A stretch of 64,000 bases of DNA from assembly GCA_958298945.1 (NCBI GenBank), contig OY282610.1, forward strand, positions 46,817,667 through 46,881,666. The letters are read 5' to 3'. Below the pieces are notes generated by a model. The model was given only the letters and a program-made list of their open reading frames with translations, made no database searches and had not been told where the DNA came from. This document shows positions 9,907 to 17,489 of this stretch, piece by piece (position 1 is the stretch's first letter; every line of letters begins with the position of its first letter). This stretch comes from Atherix ibis. Lineage: Eukaryota > Arthropoda > Insecta > Diptera > Athericidae. The translations under genes were made by a program, and so were the position numbers.

Positions 9907-11193
9907 TACGAGGGTCGTTCAATAAGTCCTTAGAAAAAGATGGAAAAAAATGTTTTTTTAAAAAAAAAATTTTATTTTTCAATATAATCTCCTTTAAGCT
10001 CTATACACTTTTCCAACCGTTTTTCCAAAATTTTTATCCCGTCCAAAAAATAGGATTTCGGAAGTTCTGCAAAATACTCATCCGTTTGAGCAATGACGTC
10101 CTCGTTGGAAGTGAACCGTCGTCCGCTAAGCCATTTCTTCAGATTGGGAAAAAGAAAATAGTCACTCGGGGCCAAATCTGGTGAATAAGCGGGATGCTGC
10201 AACAATTCCATTCTCAATTCCACAATTTTGGCCATGGAAACAGCGCAGGTGTGCACACGCGCATTGTCCTGATGCAAGAGGATTTTTTTCTTCTTCAGAT
10301 GGGGGCGTTTCTCTTTGATTTCCTCGCTCAACCGTTGCAATAACGACGCGTAATACGCTCCTGTTATTGTTTTGCCTTTTTCTAAGTAGTCGATAAAAAT
10401 GATGCCCTGCGAATCCCAAAAGACCGTGGCCATCACCTTGCCGGCCGATGGCACAGTTTTTTCCTTCTTCGGGGCCCGTTCACCTTTGAAAATCCACTGT
10501 GATGACTGTCTCTTCGTTTCTGGAGTGTAGTAGTGTATCCAGGTTTCGTCCACAGTGACATATCGACGAAGGAATTCGGCAGGATTGCGATGAAAGAGTG
10601 CCAACATAGCCTCAGAGTCCACTACACGATTGCGCTTATTCTCCTCTGAGAGCAAACGCGGCACCCATCTTGCCAAAATTTTTTTTACAGACAATTTTTC
10701 ATGCAAAATTGAAGCGACTGTATCTTGTGAAATGCCCGGGGTCTCAACTAATTCGCGCACTTTAATTCGCCGATCGTTCAAAATCAGATCGTGGATTTTG
10801 TCGATGATTTCAGGAGTAGACACCTCAACTGGGCGTCCTGAACGATGTTCATCTTTTGTGGATGAACGGCCACGTTTAAATTCATTCACCCAAACCGTCG
10901 CAAACAAAGGTGCAGATGTGCCATGAACTGCATCCAACTCGGCTTTGATTTCTTTCGGGCTTAAGCCTTTCAAATGGAGATGTTTGATGACAGCCCTAAA
11001 CTCGCTTTTTTCCATTGTTCTGCACAAATACATGTCGTTAATTTTAATCGACGATAGAAATAGACCTACGTTATGGATCAAGCTGAAATTTTGACAGCTT
11101 TCCTGTCGATATTGCTACTTACAAAAAAATTTTTTACCGACACTACGAGCGCAATTTCTCGGATTTTCTGAGGACTTATTGAACGACCTCGTA
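9907..11193 (-). mobile_element. Nearly intact mariner element B (DD34D)
   Basis: TA duplications at 9,907-9,908 and 11,192-11,193 flank a 1,283-bp element. The left terminus is CGAGGGTCGTTCAATAAGTC. The right terminus, read inward, is CGAGGTCGTTCAATAAGTC, differing by a one-base deletion in the G run, with one more mismatch inside a repeat of about 28 bp. It carries one open transposase frame on the minus strand. Sister copies sit at 42,301 and 61,479. Its length, TA site and single ORF are standard for mariner. It is less AT-rich than its surroundings, as expected of a recent arrival. Confidence 0.97.
9972..11015 (-). CDS. Mariner transposase, open reading frame of 347 aa
   Basis: This encodes a cut-and-paste DNA transposase that would bind the element's terminal repeats and join ends at TA sites. 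The frame is open from 11,081. I place the start at 11,015 (MEKSEFRAVIKHLHL), giving 347 residues, the usual mariner length. Paired HTH regions occupy roughly residues 1-115, with a GRPVEVSTPE linker at about 60-69. WVPRLLSEENKRNR is at about 117-130. The catalytic triad is D156 in VDETW, D250 in HQDNARVH and D285 in SPDLAPSDYFLF, with 34 residues between the last two. Compared with the sister copies, two residues (Y-N) of FAMVYNWVNEF are missing, so it reads FATVWVNEF around residues 38-46. This six-base in-frame deletion may impair DNA binding. No host intron or promoter is visible. Confidence 0.93.
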   Translation of the reverse strand: MEKSEFRAVIKHLHLKGLSPKEIKAELDAVHGTSAPLFATVWVNEFKRGRSSTKDEHRSGRPVEVSTPEIIDKIHDLILNDRRIKVRELVETPGISQDTVASILHEKLSVKKILARWVPRLLSEENKRNRVVDSEAMLALFHRNPAEFLRRYVTVDETWIHYYTPETKRQSSQWIFKGERAPKKEKTVPSAGKVMATVFWDSQGIIFIDYLEKGKTITGAYYASLLQRLSEEIKEKRPHLKKKKILLHQDNARVHTCAVSMAKIVELRMELLQHPAYSPDLAPSDYFLFPNLKKWLSGRRFTSNEDVIAQTDEYFAELPKSYFLDGIKILEKRLEKCIELKGDYIEK

Positions 11194-11384
11194 TTAAAAA
11201 AAAAATGAAATTTTTCGTTAAAATTTTATTTATTTTGGTCTAAATGTTTTGAAAAAAAACACGATTACTCAGACGATCTTATTAATTTTAACTATGTGTA
11301 TGTGTATGATAAATATTTATAGAAAAATATAATTTCAGATTATAAAACAAGCATGACATGGAAGATCTAAGAAACAAATTATTC

Positions 11385-11880
11385 AATGAGAAAATTCTGA
11401 GCTACGAATTCGTAGATCTCGTAAATCGGGCTAAATCTGGTTTAATGGCTTCAATAATATTGTTCTCCAGCTCGGAAAGTATTGTTCAGTTAATTGGCAC
11501 AGACCATTGAGTTAACGTTGTCCCATAGATAAAAGTCTAAGGCAGCTAAATCGGACGATCTTGGAGTCGTCCTTTTAATAACGTGACGTGGAAACTTCGT
11601 CTGCAATAAGTCCCTAATTTTAGCTGCTGTGTGTTAAATGGCACCGTTCTATTAGAATCAGATATTAGCCAAGTCCATATCGTCTAATTGAGGCCAATAA
11701 AAATCTGCTATCAAAGCTCGATACCTGTTGTCATTGAGAGTTACCGTCGCGCCAGCCTAATTTTGAAGACAGTCCGGTCCGATGACGCTACCCTATGCAA
11801 ATCTACAAAAGATGCGACCATTTCTCTTGTTTACGTAACCATTCAGCAAAATCGTTGACTCGTTGAGAATTTATTATCTC
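11385..11880 (-). mobile_element. Ancient mariner-like transposase fragment H
   Basis: Minus-strand translation from about 11,745 downward reads GATVTLNDNRYRALIADFYW, then PQLDDMDLANI, a stop-ridden copy of the usual FQQDGAT-HTA motif (now with Asn for Asp), and RDLLQTKFPRHVI. RSSDLAALDFYLWDNVNSMV follows near 11,510-11,560. This is the C-terminal half of the DDxD group whose members carry DLxxLDYFLWG. A DFAEWLRKQ-like scrap near 11,845-11,870 extends it. Several stops and deletions are present. No terminal repeats are recognisable. Confidence 0.8.
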
Positions 11881-12769
11881 AACACTTTATTAAATAGCAG
11901 AACATAAATGTATAAAAATGATAGCATTGCTATTTGAAACGTCAAAATAATAAACTGTTAAAGATTAAACGTACCTACTGAAAAGCCTTTCATGGAAACT
12001 TTCTGAGACAATAGCCAGAGAACATTTTGACTTTATGTCTTGTGTGGGTTTGCGTTGCCAGCTATTCTGAAGAAAGTGTCCGATGTAGGAGCTCCTCAAT
12101 ATAAGGAGTGCTGTTCAAAAAGAAATTCTGCGTTCATTTAAAATATGAAGATGGTGAGTTGAATGCCACAAGAAAGTCATGAAGGACGAGCTCGACAAGT
12201 GCTATATGACCAATCCAGATTCTGAGAAGTGTGCTTGCCCAGAATTTCGTAATGATTGTTGATGTTTAGACAATGTGTGAAAAGAAATCTTTCACCATCC
12301 ATTAGCCAATCCACTTATTATACTCGTAAATGTTTTTGAATTTATAAGCTAAAAGGATTAAACTTAAAAGCTAAAAGGATTAAAAAAATAATTGTTTGCT
12401 CTAAATGTTCTATTTAAATAATTTCTTTTGAAATCGCAAAAATTCAATTAATACATGTTCAAGAAACATTATTATTTTAAGTAGAGCAAAAAATAGTTGA
12501 ACGTTGAGCCCAAATATCTCTAGTGTAAATTTTCTTGAAGCAGAACTCAATGGTGGACCAACAAAAAAACTGTCTAAGAATTACTTTTATGTTGAAGAAT
12601 TTAAACAAAATTTTTGATAAAAAAAAAACTTTTGTCAGAAAATTATATTTTTGGCGAAAAATTTGATAATTTTTAGTTTGACGAAAGAACATTTTGAAAA
12701 AAAGACACATTTTAATTTGATATAAAAGAAATATATTTTCTTTTACAAAAATCTGTTTTTAAAAGTGCT
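11881..12769. other. Unclassified stretch, partly less AT-rich
   Basis: From about 11,960 to 12,300 the sequence is less AT-rich than its surroundings and may be an old repeat or a pseudogene. A short cysteine-rich open stretch lies at 12,161-12,262. The rest, 12,300-12,769, is AT-rich with an uncharacteristic 77-codon frame on the minus strand. Confidence 0.4.
12161..12262 (+). other. Short cysteine-rich open stretch of unknown origin
   Basis: In one plus-strand frame, 33 codons followed by TGA read ECHKKVMKDELDKCY and then MTNPDSEKCACPEFRNDC. The composition (charged residues, five cysteines, few A/T-biased codons) is unlike random translation of this AT-rich DNA. An ATG lies at 12,179. 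Upstream the same frame meets stops within 20 bases, so it cannot be an intact gene as it stands. It could be a pseudogene scrap, a terminal exon or chance. I do not recognise the family. Confidence 0.25.
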
Positions 12770-13172
12770 TTAAAGTATTGTCCATAGCTAACCATAACTT
12801 TTCCCATCTTTTCGGTAGCATATGGATTCTATGTCGAAAAAAAAACACGAATTGGTCTCCTCGAAAGATTGAAAGTGCTGCTTAGCGAGGCCACGCGTCT
12901 TCGATCGGAAGAGGTCATACTCAGAAAGAAAGATGTCTGGAGAATACGGCGGGTAGAGGACCTTTCAGGTAGGTTTCAATCACCTTACCAACAAGTGGCC
13001 GAATGTTGTCATCGTGCAAAATCACTTTGTCGTGGATTTGCTCATATTGTGGCCGCTTTTCTTTTAATGCTCGGCTCAAACGTATCAGTTGTGTTCGGTA
13101 GCGAGCAACCCGGTTATAACAGTTCATAATATACCACGCAGAGCTGGTCCCACCAAATATATAGCATTTAAT

Positions 13173-13179
13173 TTGAGCC
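13173..13179 (+). repeat. Target-site duplication, left copy (TTGAGCC)
   Basis: TTGAGCC at 13,173-13,179 is repeated at 16,979-16,985 immediately after the poly-A tail. Both copies belong to the HGS codons of the interrupted mariner, so this is the duplicated target of the Jockey insertion. One or two extra A/T bases may belong to it. Confidence 0.8.
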
Positions 13180-13182
13180 TGT

Positions 13183-14149
13183 TGACCTAGGTCGTGCCAT
13201 TGCGAAACGTATTGCTAATGAGCAATTTGTTTGCAAGTCAAATGCGAAAGGACTTGCAATACAAGCCAAGTCTGGTGATGCTTATAGAAGCATTGTGCAA
13301 TTGCTCGAGGAAACAAAGCAAACGTTTCATACGTATCAACCAAATGAAGAAAAGGCGTACAAGGTGGTGATTCGTCACCTTCATCACACCACATGCGCCG
13401 AGGAAATAAAATCCGAGTTAGAAATACTAGGACATAACGTCACTAGTATTTCAAGTATTAAGAAAGATGCTCCTCTGCCACTATTTTTCGTATCATTGAA
13501 ACCGGCACCTAACAACAAGGACATCTTTAAAATTGAGACGCTAATGTACACCAGAATAAAGGTGGAAGAACCATACATTAGAAAAGAAATAGTCCAATGC
13601 TATAGATGCCAAGAGTACAGGTACACCAAGACTTATTGTCGGCATAATCCGAAATGCGTGAAAAGTGCAGGTGAGCACCTCACCAAGGAATGTAGCAAAA
13701 ATAAGACAATTCCAGCCAAATGCGTTCTCTGCGACGGTAGCCATCCCCCAAACTACAAGGGTTGCTCCACTTAAAAAAAGCTGCAGGAGAAAATTAACCC
13801 AAATACCAAAAAAGGCATCCGACCAAATACTATAATTAGTTAACCAGTGCAGCAAGGTTTGTCATTTGCTGCGGCTGCGGCAGGCATTTCTAATACTGAG
13901 CAGCAACAACAAAAACAACAAGAACCTCAACAACAGCAACAACAGCAGCCACAATTACAACAACCGCAACAGCAAGAAACTAGTAGTAAGAACTATATTC
14001 CACCTCCATCACTTTCATCCCACGATATATCCTCAATGTTCTCGCAACTAACTAACTCACTTGTACAGGAATTAAATAAAATACTTACACCTCTTATTAA
14101 TGCGTTAATGTCCATTGTGTCAGTTTTATCGTCCGCCGTTCAGAAATAA
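13183..14149 (+). pseudogene. Jockey ORF1 (Gag-like zinc-knuckle protein), broken
   Basis: One frame runs through the region. It opens without a start codon at the truncated 5' edge and has in-frame TAA stops at 13,772-13,774 and about 13,840. Recognisable parts are RVVIRHLHHTT-like sequence (here YKVVIRHLHHTTCAEEIKSE), FFVSLKPAPNNKDIF, and a cysteine-rich tract at about 13,597-13,769. Three CCHC knuckles are expected. The first reads CYRCQEYRYTKTYC with His replaced by Tyr, the second reads CVKSAGEHLTKEC with the second Cys replaced by Ser, and the third, CVLCDGSHPPNYKGC, is intact. A glutamine-rich linker (about 13,900-13,980) and a hydrophobic helical tail follow. The normal role is RNA binding and RNP assembly. 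The final TAA at 14,147-14,149 abuts the ORF2 ATG. Confidence 0.88.
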
Positions 14150-16651
14150 ATGTCTTCCTGTACTGCAAATTCCCTTACAATTCTCCTTTGGAATGCTAAT
14201 GGACTGAGTTCCAAACGACCAGAACTTGACTTATTACTACATGACAAACGAATTGACGTAGTACTTATTACAGAAACACACTTTACGTCCAGGTCCAACT
14301 TCTACATACGCGACTACACAACGTTCAGGCCTGACCATCCTGACAATACTGCCCACGGGGGCACTGCTATCCTTATTAGAAATTCCTTATCCTTTTCTTT
14401 TCATTCCTATATTGCAGAAGATTTTCTTCAATCCACCGCAGTATCAATTGACTGCTCCCCTATCCCCTTAACTATTGCCGCAACCTATTGCCCTCCTAAT
14501 AAACCTATAAACTCCCTTGAATTTAGGTCATTTTTCCAAGCTCTTGGGAATTCTTTCATTGCTGGTGGTGACTTTAACGCCAAGCACCCACAATGGGGCT
14601 GTCAAGTCTCCAATCCCCGTGGGATTATTCTTAATCAAGTGCTTTCATCCTCTTCCTACCAAGTCATCTCTTCTCCGACTCCCACATACTGGCCAACTTC
14701 CCGATCTAAGCTTCCGGACATTCTAGATTTCTTTATAACTAGTCCCATGAATTGCTCCAATATTAATGTTGATTCACTTCTAGATCTTAATTCCGATCAT
14801 AGCCCTGTTCTACTAGTTCTCGATTCCCAATCCACTCCAAAAGTCAATGCGCCGAGACTTATTAATGGACCAATTGACTGGGAATTATTCAAACAACATA
14901 TTGACGAGCATTCAGACTTACGACAAAGCTTAAAAACAGTACAAGAACTAGATGACACGGTACACAAGTTTACATGTTTACTACAAAACGCTACAGACTT
15001 TTCGCAAAAAAGTAAAAACTCGAAACCTACACAAAACCTAACAATTCAACCATTAACAATTAGGCGTCTTATTGCAGAAAAACGAAAAGCAAGATCTCAT
15101 TGGCAACACACAATAATGCCCAGCGACAAAACCAAACTGAACAAACTGCAAAAAGAACTACATGACGAAAACACTAAATACAATACAGAACGTTTTAGAA
15201 ACTATACTTCAACCCTAACGAAAAACAGAACTTTGTGGACTGCTACAAGACAAATACTATCTTATAGAAAAACAAAGCACCCTTTACGAAAAACTGACGG
15301 AACCTGGGCCAAAACGGACAAACATAAAGCAGACGCTTTTGCTGAACACCTTGCACAAACATTTACTCCACATGAGGACATATTAGACAGGACTCATTGC
15401 ACTACAATCGAGACGGAACTATCCATTCCTTTACCCATGAGTCTTCCCCCTAAGGCAATCACTCCTTCCGAAGTTGCCAATTTAATCAAGCTCCTTCCCA
15501 AAAATAAAGCTCCTGGCTATGATCTGATTACCTCCAATATACTCCAACAACTCCCTAAGAGAGCAATAGTTTTCCTTGCCACAATATATAACTCCATCCT
15601 TAGAACAACACATTGCCCAATCCTATGGAAATTTGCAATCATTAAAATGATCCCTAAGCCCAATAAACCAATAAACCGGCCCACTTCCTACAGGCCAATA
15701 AGTCTCCTTCCACTTCTCTCAAAAATCTTTGAAAAAATCCTCCTTCGCCGCTTATATCCTCTACTTGAATCTTCAAATTTAATTCCTAATCACCAATTTG
15801 GTTTCCGCGCCGAACACTCCACTACCCAGCAGTGTCATCGTGTTGTCGATTTCATTGCATCCTCTTTAGGAAGAAAAGAGTACTGTCTCGGTGTGTTTCT
15901 TGATATAAGTCAAGCTTTTGATAGAGTTTGGCACCCGGGTCTACTCTGGAAACTCAAGAGGCTCCTTCCTTCCACCTATTTCCTAATCCTAAGATCATTC
16001 CTTTCCAACCGACACTTCCAAGTAAATGAATCCAACGAACTGTCCAATATCTCTCCGATATTGGCTGGGGTTCCTCAGGGTAGCATACTTGGACCCATCC
16101 TCTACAACATTTACACATCCGATATCCCAACCTGCCCTAATACCTTCTTTGCTACATACGCCGATGATACGGCCTGCCTTGCATCTAGCGAAAATCCCCA
16201 ACATGCTTCCGAAACTCTCCAAATCCAAATCCAAACCCTCCAGAACTGGTTTACTAAGTGGAGAATAAAAGTCAATGAACGTAAATCTATCCAGGTAACT
16301 TTTACTCTCCTTCGTGAGACATGTCCTCCCATATACCTTAATGGCAGTGCCATACCTCAACACACCGAAGCTCGGTATCTAGGACTATACTTAGACAAAC
16401 GCTTGACATGGAACCCACATACAAGACTTAAAAGACAAGAACTTAAAAAACGATACCTAAAACTACTTCGACTTTTAGACAAACGTTCCAAACTTACTAT
16501 AGACAGCAAAGTTCTGTTATACAATACCTTACTGAAACCCATATGGACATACGGACTAGAACTCTGGGGATCTACTAAGCCTTCTAATTCCCGTCGAATC
16601 CAATCCCTTCAATCAAAAATACTCCGTACAATTGTCGATGCCCCCTTTTAA
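14150..16651 (+). CDS. Jockey ORF2: endonuclease-reverse transcriptase (833 aa)
   Basis: The ATG at 14,150 follows the ORF1 stop directly and lies in the same frame. The endonuclease spans roughly residues 8-225 with N15 in LLWNANGL, E42 in ITETH, D141 and N143 in GGDFNAKHPQWG, and S215-D216-H217 in SDHSPV, so its catalytic set looks complete. The reverse transcriptase spans roughly residues 440-720 with KAPGYDLI, SYRPISLLPLLSKIFEKIL, HQFGFR, FLDISQAFDRVWH, GVPQGSILGP and Y670-A-D-D in FATYADD. It would nick target DNA and copy the element's RNA. A TAA at 16,649-16,651 ends it. The same frame continues for 54 more codons to TGA at 16,814-16,816 with typical Jockey C-terminal sequence (PFVFDVAVSRYKKFRSR), so the stop, plus a small deletion around it, truncates the natural end. 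Confidence 0.93.
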   Translation: MSSCTANSLTILLWNANGLSSKRPELDLLLHDKRIDVVLITETHFTSRSNFYIRDYTTFRPDHPDNTAHGGTAILIRNSLSFSFHSYIAEDFLQSTAVSIDCSPIPLTIAATYCPPNKPINSLEFRSFFQALGNSFIAGGDFNAKHPQWGCQVSNPRGIILNQVLSSSSYQVISSPTPTYWPTSRSKLPDILDFFITSPMNCSNINVDSLLDLNSDHSPVLLVLDSQSTPKVNAPRLINGPIDWELFKQHIDEHSDLRQSLKTVQELDDTVHKFTCLLQNATDFSQKSKNSKPTQNLTIQPLTIRRLIAEKRKARSHWQHTIMPSDKTKLNKLQKELHDENTKYNTERFRNYTSTLTKNRTLWTATRQILSYRKTKHPLRKTDGTWAKTDKHKADAFAEHLAQTFTPHEDILDRTHCTTIETELSIPLPMSLPPKAITPSEVANLIKLLPKNKAPGYDLITSNILQQLPKRAIVFLATIYNSILRTTHCPILWKFAIIKMIPKPNKPINRPTSYRPISLLPLLSKIFEKILLRRLYPLLESSNLIPNHQFGFRAEHSTTQQCHRVVDFIASSLGRKEYCLGVFLDISQAFDRVWHPGLLWKLKRLLPSTYFLILRSFLSNRHFQVNESNELSNISPILAGVPQGSILGPILYNIYTSDIPTCPNTFFATYADDTACLASSENPQHASETLQIQIQTLQNWFTKWRIKVNERKSIQVTFTLLRETCPPIYLNGSAIPQHTEARYLGLYLDKRLTWNPHTRLKRQELKKRYLKLLRLLDKRSKLTIDSKVLLYNTLLKPIWTYGLELWGSTKPSNSRRIQSLQSKILRTIVDAPF

Positions 16652-16816
16652 AACCCATTTGTTTTTGATGTGGCTGTATCTCGTTATAAAAAGTTCCGTT
16701 CCCGTGTCCTCAATCATAATAATCCTCTTGTTCAAGAACTATCCTCCTTTCCCTTCCCAAGAAATACCCATCGAAGACTTAAGCGTCACTGGTCGCGTGA
16801 TTTACTTAAATACTGA
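16652..16816 (+). pseudogene. In-frame C-terminal remainder of Jockey ORF2
   Basis: After the premature TAA the ORF2 frame reads NPFVFDVAVSRYKKFRSRVL and onward to RLKRHWSRDLLKY before a TGA at 16,814. It lies in the expected place and matches the type of C-terminal tail seen in related Jockey elements. Roughly 15 residues expected between DAP and PFV appear to be missing. Confidence 0.75.
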
Positions 16817-16945
16817 GGCCTAACAGAAACACACGCTAGCAGGAGGAACTTCATTGGATGTTTACTCCCCACAACCTATCAAGTTAATTAATACTATTGC
16901 AAAAATTTGCTTATTACTATGTTGTAGTTGTGAATATCTAAATAA

Positions 16946-16978
<33 letters not shown>
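16817..16978 (+). terminator. Jockey 3' UTR, AATAAA signal and poly-A tail
   Basis: A short untranslated stretch ends in AATAAATAAA (16,941-16,950), where AATAAA is a standard polyadenylation signal, followed by an uninterrupted A run to 16,978. The A run marks the 3' end of the retrotransposed RNA rather than a genomic cleavage site of a host gene. Confidence 0.8.
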
Positions 16979-16982
<4 letters not shown>

Positions 16983-17368
16983 GCCATGGATGTATGGCTT
17001 GGCTCTCGATATGGACGCATGGCTTTGAATTATCATAATGGATCCACTTTTTTCCGCTGGAGCAGTTCTTCGTATGTGAAAAATCGCCATTCGATGTCTC
17101 TCGGCTTCAACTCGTACAGCACCCAATTTCGTTACTTTTGGATCATCTCCAAAACTTTCAAATGATGGAAAATGCCTTGTTGAGTCACGCCCAATGAATC
17201 AGCAGGTTCTGGTTGCTTTTGACATGGATCTTCATACAGCAATACTATTAATTCTGCGTCTTCAAACTTTTTCACCGGTCCGAAATGCTCCTTGCCTGCC
17301 ATTTCAAAATCACCTCTCACTAATACAAGCCTCGCCAAAGTTCTGCAATCATTCAATGCACCTCAAGC

Positions 17369-17464
17369 GTCATTTGCGAAAAAATTTTTGCTTTTTGCCT
17401 TCAATTCGAAAAAAAGTTGATTTTTTCGAATTGAAGTCAAAAACCAAAATTTCCCGCAAATGAC
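17369..17464. repeat. Palindrome in mariner G1 coding sequence
   Basis: Arms of about 44-47 nt (17,369-17,415 and 17,421-17,464) are inverted copies with about five mismatches around the 5-nt spacer GTTGA. Both arms encode the same N-terminal mariner segment (HLREIL...FNSKK), once in each orientation. The related copy at 57,863-57,950 has only a single copy, so the second arm is a local inverted duplication that destroyed the reading frame. Confidence 0.85.
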
Positions 17465-17489
17465 ACTTATTTGGCTCAAATTTCAACAT

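Larger units (their letters stand above)
13180..16978 (+). mobile_element. Jockey-type non-LTR retrotransposon, 5'-truncated
   Basis: It is a target-primed retrotransposon of about 3.8 kb with ORF1 (nucleocapsid-like, with zinc knuckles), ORF2 (apurinic-type endonuclease plus reverse transcriptase), a short 3' UTR with AATAAA at 16,941-16,946, and a tail of 31 A residues (16,948-16,978). The 5' edge falls inside ORF1 codons, with no start codon or promoter before it, so it is a 5'-truncated insertion. TTGAGCC duplications flank it. Composition is less AT-rich than the surroundings. ORF1 carries two in-frame stops and lost knuckle residues. ORF2 is open through the reverse transcriptase but stops early near its C terminus. 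It is probably not autonomous. Confidence 0.95.
12770..17489 (-). mobile_element. Old mariner G1, split by a Jockey insertion
   Basis: Two minus-strand mariner fragments are halves of one copy. The 5' half (16,979-17,489) starts with a methionine codon at 17,487-17,489 and reads MLKFEPNKCHLREILVFDFN. It then has FEDAEL...LGVTQQG near 17,180-17,260, and ends with HASISRAKPYIHGS just before the poly-A tail of the retrotransposon. The 3' half (12,770-13,179) resumes with IWWDQLCVVYYELL, YRTQLIRLSRALKEKRPQYE, HDKVILHDDN and a C-terminal KRWEK. The join lies inside the HGSKL motif, and TTGAGCC occurs on both sides of the insert. Frameshifts, deletions and a palindrome at 17,369-17,464 show it was or became inactive. 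The same family recurs at 21,485 and 57,690. Confidence 0.88.

Noticed and set aside
10630..10926. Plus-strand 98-codon frame, repeated at 43,027 and 62,208
   Set aside because: It is the antisense of the mariner DNA-binding region; recurrence only reflects the three sister copies.
12477..12710. 77-codon minus frame next to the split mariner
   Set aside because: It is a Phe/Lys-rich translation of AT-rich DNA outside the recognisable transposase.
15995..16363. Minus-strand open frames of up to 122 codons opposite Jockey ORF2
   Set aside because: They are shadows of the plus-strand RT coding sequence and show no independent motif.
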